Shown in pieces: positions 1 through 5,667 of a DNA stretch of 7,395 nt. The translations under genes and the position numbers were made by a program. The notes beneath the pieces were generated by a model. It was not told where the DNA came from. It searched no databases and saw only the letters and a list, made by a program, of their open reading frames with translations. Every line of letters begins with the position of its first letter. Position 1 is the stretch's first letter. This DNA is from Planctomycetaceae bacterium (GTDB lineage Bacteria > Planctomycetota > Planctomycetia > Planctomycetales > Planctomycetaceae). The stretch spans positions 1 through 7,395 of the forward strand of contig JALQWE010000171.1 of the NCBI GenBank assembly GCA_023258825.1, given 5' to 3'.

Positions 1-473
1 AGTGTAATATTGGCGGCCGCGCGACGCAGGGCGAATGACCCTGTGACATTGAAGAAGTCGCTGACACTGACGGTGAGCGTGCCACTGGCTTCGAGCAGTG
101 CTCCTTTGGCGCCGTCGATGTTGATGGAATAGCTGGAACCACCGCTGAGCGGAATATTCAGAGGCGTGACGCTGTAATCGGCCACAATTCCGTCAAGGTC
201 CGCGCGATTGACGCGAACGGCCAGATTGCTGCCACTGATGGTGACGTCAGGAATTCCAAGGACGGCGACCGAGGAGACGGTCGCCTGAGTGGTGATCCAG
301 CGCCGTGCGGGATCCAGTTTGTCGGTGGCGACCGCGACGCCGAAGTCTGCCCCGGTGAGCGACAGACCGGCGGCGTTGGCGGTTCCGCCGTTGACTCCCG
401 CGAAGCCAGCCGCATTGGCTCCGGCGATCGTCAGGACGGTGCTATCCACGGAGGATCCATCCGACAGTTTGAT
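1..473 (-). repeat. 165-residue repeat, copy 3 of 3, cut by the window edge
   Basis: Residues 1318-1474. It directly abuts copy 2 and carries the same landmarks at DG-S-S-V (D codon at 459), GFAGVNGG (F codon at 402) and VNRADLDG (N codon at 207). It closes with V-S-D-F-F-N-V-T-G-S-F-A-L, aligned to V-A-D-F-V-R-L-S-G-S-F-A-I of copy 2. The frame continues past the left edge, and more copies may follow. Confidence 0.75.
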
Positions 474-3400
474 CGCGCGGTCGGCCGACTGGATTGCGAA
501 GCTTCCGGACAAGCGCACGAAATCGGCCACGCCGATCGTGGCGTCCGTGGAAACTCCAAGCAGAGCCCCGCTGCTGGCCGGATAAGTGATGCTGACAGTG
601 CTGCCGTCATCCATCAGAACATGTAGTGGAGTGGCAGCAAAATTCACGATGGATGTATTGGAACCACCGCCATCAGCCGTTCCCAATGGTCGATTTAGTT
701 CAATTTCAATGTCGCTGACGGACAACGTCAGATCCGATAGTCCCACAAGGGCGGCGTTATTTCCACGCCCAGAAGCTGCGACCCAGCGGCGTTTGTCTGC
801 CAGGTCCTTTGGAATCAGCACGACCATCGCGCCATCGACTCCGGACACCGAAACTCCCGTCGCATCAGAGGAACCGGACGGGCCGTTCACACCGGCAAAG
901 AATCCACCATCAACACTGTTCAGGACCAGCGCCCAGGTATCGACCGTTGATCCGTCCTGCAGCGTCGCTGTGTATTCAACGCGTTTGACCGTGAGGCCGC
1001 CGATCAGACTGAGGAAGTTGAACAGATTGAGCGATGGCAGATTGTTAATCTGCATCAGTTCAATAGCGGGGACGTCAAAGCCGAATCCACTGATGGAGGG
1101 CAGTGCGGGCAGGTCCGGCAGTCCGGGGAAATTTGGCATCGCCGGCAGTGCTGGCAGAGTGACCGTTGGCAGCGACACACTATAGTCGATGTATGGGATC
1201 GGGCTGAGTCCTGCCGGGACATCAAATGTGAGGTTGAGTGACAGTGTGGGGACGATTGTGTCGAGATTGGGAACGAGAAGATCGAGGAATGGGGCGAACG
1301 AGATTTCGGGGATGGCTGCTTCCAGTGTGAACCACTTCATCGCCCCCAATTCCGGCAGCACTCCGCTGAGCGGATTACGTGTGTTCAGCAGCAGGTTAAA
1401 GTCGACACCTCGCAGATCAAACCCGGTGAAATCCGGACTGTCCCAGCTGGGCCCGTTGATGCCGACACTGGCATCCACGTCGATGCCCCAGAACCTGATA
1501 AAATCTGTGGGCAGAGCCACCCCGGGAAACTGCGGCAGCTGAACTTCCATGCCGCCGAATTCAATACCAAACCGCCCTCGAATGCTGGCAAATCCAGACA
1601 CTTCGAATTCGATCAGCGCAAAGGCACGCAGCAGATCCCCTTTGAAATTCAGAGTCGAGGATTGTCCCCCAACTGTGTTTGTGAGCGGCGAAGTTTCGAA
1701 GTCTGCCGTGACGGTCGCTGCTGTTCCATCCTTCGTGCCTCCGGCGCGATTCAGATTAACGGTGAGGCTGCTGACAGAGGCTGTCACCACATCCACGCCG
1801 ATCAGAGTTGCGGAGTCCACACTGGCCTGAAGGGCACTCCAGGTGCGGAGGTCCGTGCCGGACTGTGGATTGGATGGTGTGGCAAGGGTATAGCCGAATG
1901 AGACATTGGTGAGACTGATACCAGTCTGATCCGAACTTCCGGGCGCTGCGTTCAAACCGGCAAATCCAGACAGCCCGCTACCACCCAACTGGATGGCTGT
2001 TGCAGCAACACTGGTTCCGTCAGCGAGTGTCAGAGTTGCAGCCTTCTTTTCCACACCGATTGTACCGGTGAGATACAGGGCGTCTTCAGCATTCAGAGTG
2101 ACAGAGCCTGCAACGCGTGAGACATCTGCCGGCAGACTGAGTGTCTGAGAGTGGCCTCCCACTGTGATCTGTTCGTTAACCGCCGCGCCGGTTGTGTTCT
2201 TTTCTGCAGCCAGCGTCCCCGTCAGATCTATTCCCGTGACACCCATCAACGCTGCCGCACCACTGGCCTGCAACGCATAGGTGCCGTTGCTGTGAATGAG
2301 AGCCACGAGTGACCCTGAAAACTGGACTCCGATATCATCAGCAACAGTCGGGGATTCCTTCCCGGTCCCCACAAAACCAGAAACATCAGTCGCCGCCAGT
2401 AACACACGTCGATTCGGTGAAGCCCCGGTGGCTTCGACCGAGAGATTTCCGTTGATATCAACCAATTGGCCCAGCGAAAGTGTGGTATTCTGCAGAAGCA
2501 GGCGTTCCGTATTTGCGTCGACGGCAAGCGTACGATTCACGCCGCCCACATTCAGAATGCGGGTGACGTTTGTTCCCGTTGAGTTGATTTCCAGTGACGC
2601 AGTCCCCGCCATGGTCACATCAGGAACACCATCAAGACGGACAGTTCCCGAGGCATTCAGAGCCAGTTTTCCGGAGGCGGTGATGAAGGCCAGCAGTGTG
2701 CCGGACGAAAGCCGCACACCCACATCATCAGTCAGGTCCGTCGTTGAGCCCTGATCATCGCCGAGAAAGGCGCTGACGCTGGTGGCGCCAAACAGGATTT
2801 CGCGAGTAGCGCCGGCCCCGGAGGTCTCCAGCGTCAGATTGCCTCGAACCTGCACGACAGAAGTGGAAAGCACTGCATCAGAGGCAGTCAAACGCACCCA
2901 CGGACCCGCCGGCAGCGAAATTGTCCGTGTGCTCCCGCCGACCGTCACGGTTTCGTTGACTGGTACCGCTGTCGTATTGATCGTCAGCCCGAAGTCCGGT
3001 GTAAGGATATCGAGATCCGTGATCTGTTCGGAGACTGTCGCCGTCAGCTCTGCGGCCAACCCATCCTCCGTTAACAACAGGACTCCGTTGCCGTTGGTCA
3101 CACTGACGAGGTTGCCGCCGACACCATTCAACTGCAGCGTGACAGCGGAGGCAGCGATGACCGTCAACGCCCGATCACTGCCGTTCGCAGCACGACGCGT
3201 AAAGAGAAAAGTTCCATCGAGGTTCTGTCCTGCGACCTGAATTCGACCGGTGACCGTCGCCGTGGTGGTATCCGCTTTGAAGAAGTTCATCAGGGCCACT
3301 GCGTCCTCAGCGGAACTCAGGACCGTGGACACGGCACCAGTGGGAAACTCTGTCGCCACCAGCATTAACCCCGTGGGGGACTGGATGGGCAGCAGAACAC

Positions 3401-4424
3401 CATTGGCATAGCTCAACCCGGACCACTGACTGATCTGCCCAACGACATTGCCGGCAGTCAGAACCTGAAATACCGTTCCGGGTGCCGGCACATATCCATT
3501 CAGAAACTCGACGCTCATCTGACCGTTCAGTTCAGCTGTCCCTGTCACAGTCAAACGGTCATAGCGATCCGCTGCAGCTCCCTCAATCTGAATAGCCAGA
3601 GTGGAATCCGCCTGCATACTCAGCCCGGCGGTCGTCAGATGCCCCGCCGTTGCCACTGGCTGCAGGGGACCGGGGCTCAGCAACCCGGCCAGCAGCACTG
3701 TCCCACTACTGGAACCGCTGCCCCCAAGGGTCGCGGTGGTCTGAATGTCGATATTCCCCGTTCCTGAAAGAGTCCCATCCAGTACGAGGGCCCCGGCTGA
3801 AACCGCTGTCGTCCCTGAGTAGCCTGCCGTTCCGGAAAGGATCAGAGTTCCCTCGCCGCTCATCGTCAGACCGGCCGCAACGGCGTCTTCGACCTCGTTC
3901 ACAGAACCACTGAGTTCGAGGGAGCCGCTGGAGACGACGATTTCTGTGCCGGGAGCCACGGTCAATGGATTCTCAATCCTCGTGGTGCCTGTGGTATGCG
4001 TCACATCCGTGCCGGAATTGTCGAGTGAGATGCCGGTTCCGGAAACCACATAACCCGAATCGGTGAACGCGAGGGAATAGCTGTGCACGTCAATCACGTC
4101 ATTGATCAGCGTCCGACTGCCCTGCCCTGCAGCGCCGAATGTCAACGTATCTCCATCCGCTGGAAGGCGATCGACTCCGTCGGCCAGCCAGTTCGTATTG
4201 GAATCTGCGACCGACATCCAGTTCTGACTGACATCTCCGACCCACGCCAGGGTTGCCGGAAGCACTCGCTGCTCAAGTTGTTCCGAAAAACTCCGCACCT
4301 GTCGCCACATGGCAACGGGAGCCTGTTGACGAAACCGATTTCCAGGCGTTCGTCGTGCACTTCGACGCTGGAAAGGTGTTCTGAGCAGTGACGAGCATTC
4401 TTTCAGCCAGGTAGACAGCGCCAT
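1..4424 (-). CDS. Giant LEPR-XLL surface/exported repeat protein, C-terminus outside window
   Basis: I read this frame codon by codon from the ATG at 4424-4422 to the left edge (1474 codons) and found no stop; the nearest upstream in-frame stop is TGA at 4484-4482. GGAG at 4438-4435, 10 nt before the ATG, is a plausible ribosome site; upstream TTG codons are alternative starts. Residues 1-45 are basic and carry the LEPR-XLL-type motif LEQRVLPA (50-57), known from giant planctomycete proteins and thought to mark them for export. Residues 59-97 form a W/G-rich autotransporter-like module and 186-252 a PATR-like beta-strand repeat. Next come repeats of about 129 residues (479-790, with a diverged half-copy before), a first 165-residue unit (798-961), a 190-residue insert, and two more 165-residue units (1153-1317, 1318-end). 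Cys10 is the only cysteine. The composition (Thr, Ser, Gly, Val, Leu, Ala) suggests an extended beta-solenoid or beta-sandwich fibre. Adhesion or cell-surface function is inference; no catalytic motif is visible. The numerous plus-strand frames across this region are shadows. Confidence 0.93.
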   Translation of the reverse strand, partial: MALSTWLKECSSLLRTPFQRRSARRTPGNRFRQQAPVAMWRQVRSFSEQLEQRVLPATLAWVGDVSQNWMSVADSNTNWLADGVDRLPADGDTLTFGAAGQGSRTLINDVIDVHSYSLAFTDSGYVVSGTGISLDNSGTDVTHTTGTTRIENPLTVAPGTEIVVSSGSLELSGSVNEVEDAVAAGLTMSGEGTLILSGTAGYSGTTAVSAGALVLDGTLSGTGNIDIQTTATLGGSGSSSGTVLLAGLLSPGPLQPVATAGHLTTAGLSMQADSTLAIQIEGAAADRYDRLTVTGTAELNGQMSVEFLNGYVPAPGTVFQVLTAGNVVGQISQWSGLSYANGVLLPIQSPTGLMLVATEFPTGAVSTVLSSAEDAVALMNFFKADTTTATVTGRIQVAGQNLDGTFLFTRRAANGSDRALTVIAASAVTLQLNGVGGNLVSVTNGNGVLLLTEDGLAAELTATVSEQITDLDILTPDFGLTINTTAVPVNETVTVGGSTRTISLPAGPWVRLTASDAVLSTSVVQVRGNLTLETSGAGATREILFGATSVSAFLGDDQGSTTDLTDDVGVRLSSGTLLAFITASGKLALNASGTVRLDGVPDVTMAGTASLEINSTGTNVTRILNVGGVNRTLAVDANTERLLLQNTTLSLGQLVDINGNLSVEATGASPNRRVLLAATDVSGFVGTGKESPTVADDIGVQFSGSLVALIHSNGTYALQASGAAALMGVTGIDLTGTLAAEKNTTGAAVNEQITVGGHSQTLSLPADVSRVAGSVTLNAEDALYLTGTIGVEKKAATLTLADGTSVAATAIQLGGSGLSGFAGLNAAPGSSDQTGISLTNVSFGYTLATPSNPQSGTDLRTWSALQASVDSATLIGVDVVTASVSSLTVNLNRAGGTKDGTAATVTADFETSPLTNTVGGQSSTLNFKGDLLRAFALIEFEVSGFASIRGRFGIEFGGMEVQLPQFPGVALPTDFIRFWGIDVDASVGINGPSWDSPDFTGFDLRGVDFNLLLNTRNPLSGVLPELGAMKWFTLEAAIPEISFAPFLDLLVPNLDTIVPTLSLNLTFDVPAGLSPIPYIDYSVSLPTVTLPALPAMPNFPGLPDLPALPSISGFGFDVPAIELMQINNLPSLNLFNFLSLIGGLTVKRVEYTATLQDGSTVDTWALVLNSVDGGFFAGVNGPSGSSDATGVSVSGVDGAMVVLIPKDLADKRRWVAASGRGNNAALVGLSDLTLSVSDIEIELNRPLGTADGGGSNTSIVNFAATPLHVLMDDGSTVSITYPASSGALLGVSTDATIGVADFVRLSGSFAIQSADRAIKLSDGSSVDSTVLTIAGANAAGFAGVNGGTANAAGLSLTGADFGVAVATDKLDPARRWITTQATVSSVAVLGIPDVTISGSNLAVRVNRADLDGIVADYSVTPLNIPLSGGSSYSINIDGAKGALLEASGTLTVSVSDFFNVTGSFALRRAAANIT
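474..968 (-). repeat. 165-residue repeat, copy 2 of 3
   Basis: Residues 1153-1317. It carries the copy 1 landmarks at DG-S-T-V (D codon at 954), FFAGVNG (second F codon at 897) and LNRPLGT (N codon at 693), and closes with V-A-D-F-V-R-L-S-G-S-F-A-I. The DG and FAG landmarks lie 1065 nt (355 residues) from those of copy 1, which is one repeat plus the 190-residue insert. They lie 495 nt (165 residues) from those of copy 3. Confidence 0.75.
969..1539 (-). other. Non-repeat insert of about 190 residues with a Leu/Pro-rich stretch
   Basis: Residues about 962-1152 separate copy 1 from copy 2 of the 165-residue repeat and match neither repeat type. The segment is richer in aromatic residues and Pro than the repeats (FIRFWGIDVD, KWFTLEAA, SPIPYIDYS). 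At residues 1085-1111 Pro recurs every two to five residues with Leu or Ala between. The rest is hydrophobic with few charges (e.g. FAPFLDLLVPNLD). It could be a separate folded domain, a spacer, or an assembly or lipid-contacting element. I do not recognise the family. Confidence 0.65.
1540..2033 (-). repeat. 165-residue repeat, copy 1 of 3
   Basis: Residues about 798-961. Landmarks shared with the other two copies are L-x-x-A/x-DG-x-S/T-V, G-F-AG-x-N, a GS/GT-x-x-x-x-x-G-x-S-L/V-x-x-V/A turn, a W-x-x-x-Q/S segment, L-x-G-V/I/L-x-x-x-x, V/I-x-L/V-NR-A/P, and a closing F-x-x-x-G-x-F segment. FAG lies at codon 1962, and NRAGGT begins at codon 1749. This copy follows directly on the partial third 129-residue unit, which suggests the two repeat types share an ancestral core or were joined by recombination. 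No function can be assigned from sequence. Confidence 0.7.
2056..2990 (-). repeat. Tandem protein repeat of about 129 residues (two full units plus a partial third)
   Basis: Unit 1 is 2990-2598 (131 codons), unit 2 is 2597-2211 (129 codons), and a third partial unit covers 2210 to about 2056. Each begins with N-x-T, then x-x-VGG-x-x-x-x-L. Complete units continue with V-x-G-N-L-x-x-E, R-x-x-L-F/L-x-A-T-x-V-S-x-F-x-G, DD-x-GV-x-x-S, and a hydrophobic L-x-A-F/L-I segment leading to L-x-x-S-G/A. The hydrophobic segments of units 1 and 2 are exactly 387 nt apart (codons at 2694 and 2307). A further 387 nt upstream, at 3081, lies a diverged match (GVLLLTEDG), so a degenerate half-unit probably covers about 2991-3257. 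I recognise no named Pfam family. Divergence between units is high, so the duplication is old. Confidence 0.75.
3669..3869 (-). repeat. PATR-like autotransporter beta-strand repeat (protein level, single copy)
   Basis: Residues 186-252 follow the pattern G-x-G-T-L-x-L-S-G, then Y-S-G-T-T-x-V-x-A-G-x-L-V-L-D-G, then A-T-L-G-G-S-G, ending L-L-S-P-G. This is the consensus layout of the passenger-associated transport repeat (PATR) of type V autotransporters. It is followed by a segment with Y-D-R-L-T-V-T-G and L-N-G, also typical of autotransporter passengers, to about residue 350. An upstream module (residues 59-97, with WVGD, NW, NW and GDTLTFG) matches the usual start of such passengers. The family predicts a right-handed beta-helix. 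No beta-barrel can be seen because the C-terminus is off the window. Confidence 0.75.
4254..4277 (-). other. LEPR-XLL motif of the giant protein
   Basis: Residues 50-57 read LEQRVLPA, preceded by SFSEQ and followed directly by the first W-containing beta module (TLAWVGD). In planctomycete giant proteins a motif of the form LE-x-R-x-LL-x-A sits at the end of a long basic N-terminus, in the place of a conventional signal peptide, and marks where the mature region begins. Here the last L of the usual LL is replaced by P (V-L-P-A), a common variant. The basic stretch before it has at least ten Arg/Lys in residues 8-44. This motif also supports the choice of the start at 4424. Confidence 0.85.
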
Positions 4425-4555
4425 AATCAACAAACTCCGCGGGAGTCGACTTTCCGGCAACGCTGAAATTGAGAAACGTACTCAGCCTTGCCTGGAGAGG
4501 GGGCCGAATAACAAGGACAGCGGCGGTGGTCGTTGGCAGAAAACCGCACTCGTGT

Positions 4556-4574
4556 CGATGTCGGCCCGACATCG
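4556..4574. promoter_or_regulatory. Perfect 19-bp palindrome, candidate operator
   Basis: CGATGTCGG-C-CCGACATCG has two perfect 9-bp arms around one central base; the symmetry breaks at 4555/4575. It lies 131 bp upstream of the giant-protein ATG (minus strand) and about 200 bp upstream of the sigma-factor start (plus strand). Odd-length perfect dyads of this size in divergent spacers are typical binding sites of dimeric regulators. As RNA it could also form a short hairpin with a 3-nt loop, but no T tract follows, so a terminator is unlikely. No regulator can be named. Confidence 0.4.
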
Positions 4575-4674
4575 CGATTCCCATAGCCGTGGGCCTCCCC
4601 TGAGGCGCAAATGGAGCCGTCCGAAAGAAACCGTCGCAACTAATTGCAGAATGCCATGGAATCCCAAATTTCAG

Positions 4675-4703
4675 AATCTAATCGCGATAGTTGACTTGGT
4701 TAA
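4675..4703 (-). promoter_or_regulatory. Weak sigma-70-like promoter candidate for the giant gene
   Basis: On the minus strand TTAACC (4703-4698) is followed by 17 nt and TAGATT (4680-4675). Each hexamer matches four of six consensus bases. The site lies about 250 nt upstream of the ATG at 4424, so the transcript would have a long leader containing the palindrome at 4556-4574. Matches this weak occur by chance, and planctomycete promoters are poorly defined. Confidence 0.18.
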
Positions 4704-4773
4704 CAAACGGGAGGTAGCGTGAATTGTTTTTGATGCGATGACGATCAACAAGTAAAAAGAGGCCAGAGGACGG

Positions 4774-5424
4774 ATGCGATGGTTTCCAACTGGCAGGGGC
4801 AATATGGTAGCTTTTTTATCTGAGGCAAATGAGACGTCAGTAGGTATGCTGGGGCGTGTGCAATGTGGTGATGGCCGTGCGTGGTCTGATTTTTCCAGGC
4901 TGTGTCAGCAGACCATTCTTTCATGGTGTCGCTGGAAGAATATTGCCGCTTCCGATGCTGATGATCTGGTCCAGGATTCACTCGTCGTTGTTATCGCGAA
5001 AATCGGAGATTTTCGTCGTACTGGTAAAGGAAGTCTACGTGCATGGTTGAGGGCGATCGCGTGGCGTTGCCGTTCCAATGCCGTGGGGAAATCTGCGGAT
5101 ATCGTGGATTTACGGTTTCTGCGTGACAAGTTCAGAGAGGCGACCGAAGACATTGAATTACTGGAACAGGAGTTTGAGAGATTACAGCAGCTGTCGCACC
5201 TGGAGCGTTGTATGGCTGTCGTCAGATCCCGGGTTGAACAAACAACCTGGTTAGCCTTTCAGATGCAGGCGCTCGAGGAACGCGGCGGGGCGGAGGTGGC
5301 GAGCTCTCTTGGAATTTCCGTGGACGCGGTTCATTCCGCCAAAGCCAGGGTTCTTCGTCTGATTGGCGTTGAAATGCGACGTATGAAGGCCCTTGAATCT
5401 GTTTCAGACTGGACTCATTGCTGA
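4774..5424 (+). CDS. ECF-family RNA polymerase sigma factor, planctomycete kinase-associated type
   Basis: This 216-residue protein directs RNA polymerase to a dedicated promoter set. Region 2 spans about residues 36-102, with WSDFSRLCQQTILSWCRW leading into the core motif DADDLVQD (61-68), then IGDF and the conserved RAWLRAIAW (89-97), which corresponds to the region 2.3/2.4 helix. A charged, Glu/Arg-rich linker (about 108-155) leads to region 4 (about 157-198), with TTWLAFQMQALEERGGAEVA and the HTH segment LGISVDAVHSAKARVL. The wording of region 4 closely resembles planctomycete ECF factors encoded beside Ser/Thr kinases. Length is normal for the family. The start is uncertain: ATG 4774 has AGAGG at 4758-4762, 11 nt upstream. 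ATG 4804 (residue 11), preceded by AGGGG, gives a more family-like N-terminus with NETSVGML soon after. The gene is divergent from the giant surface protein and 243 bp ahead of a co-oriented zinc-finger kinase, its likely regulator. Confidence 0.92.
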   Translation: MRWFPTGRGNMVAFLSEANETSVGMLGRVQCGDGRAWSDFSRLCQQTILSWCRWKNIAASDADDLVQDSLVVVIAKIGDFRRTGKGSLRAWLRAIAWRCRSNAVGKSADIVDLRFLRDKFREATEDIELLEQEFERLQQLSHLERCMAVVRSRVEQTTWLAFQMQALEERGGAEVASSLGISVDAVHSAKARVLRLIGVEMRRMKALESVSDWTHC

Positions 5425-5667
5425 GTTGTGAGAGTGTCTGCGAATTCTGTCGGCCTGACAAACGGCTGTGTACCCGGAACGTTATCTGCTCGGGTTCTAC
5501 GGGCATCTCGAGTGGTGGAGCGATTGCGTCTGAAGAACCAGACTTATCGATACAACCCCACCGTTTTTCATCCATGGGAACGCCCCCATCTGTAATGTCG
5601 CGCGACGGTTGGTCCGGAAGTATTAAGACGGCGATCACTTGAACCAACCTTGCATTCTGGAGACGGA
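5425..5667 (+). other. Spacer between sigma factor and kinase genes
   Basis: This 243-bp gap is long for a simple operon. A 74-codon frame from a TTG at 5418 to 5642 crosses it but has no ribosome site or recognised domain, so I do not call it. GGAAC at 5476-5480 followed 15 nt later by TCTAC (5496-5500) vaguely resembles an ECF promoter (-35 GGAAC, -10 TCT/GTC). If real, it could drive the kinase from its own start. No terminator hairpin is evident. The ribosome site for the kinase is GGAG at 5659-5662, 5 nt before the ATG. Confidence 0.6.

Larger units (their letters stand above)
4425..4773. other. Divergent intergenic region between giant protein and sigma gene
   Basis: These 349 bp separate two divergently transcribed genes and must hold both promoters and leaders. 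Short frames on either strand here have no recognisable motif and no convincing start. What I can see is a perfect 19-bp palindrome at 4556-4574 and weak sigma-70-like elements around 4675-4703 (listed separately). TTGACT at 4691-4696 on the plus strand resembles a -35 box but has only a poor -10 partner (TAGCGT at 4715-4720). There is no terminator-like hairpin with a T tract. Confidence 0.7.

Noticed and set aside
586..1185. Long plus-strand frame of 199 codons, and similar plus-strand frames between 289 and 4391
   Set aside because: They lie antisense to the continuous 1474-codon minus-strand frame. Their translations are Ser/Pro/Arg-rich with no domain, which is what reading the complement of Thr/Val/Gly-rich coding DNA gives.
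1..4424. Possible frameshift or pseudogene state of the giant gene
   Set aside because: Every in-frame triplet from 4424 to the left edge was read, and no TAA, TAG or TGA was found. Repeat landmarks stay in one frame throughout.
4273..4584. Minus-strand frame of 103 codons overlapping the start of the giant gene
   Set aside because: It is in another frame over the first 150 bases of the giant protein, where the LEQRVLPA motif fixes the correct frame. It shows no recognisable domain.
4719..4733. GTG after GGGAGG as an upstream start or leader peptide
   Set aside because: The frame ends after four codons (stop at 4731-4733) and is out of frame with the sigma gene.
5418..5642. 74-codon plus-strand frame with four Cys near its N-terminus, overlapping the sigma stop codon
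   Set aside because: It starts at TTG with no ribosome site beyond the coding sequence it overlaps. The Cys spacing fits no known zinc finger, and the rest is featureless. Conservation in relatives would reopen it.
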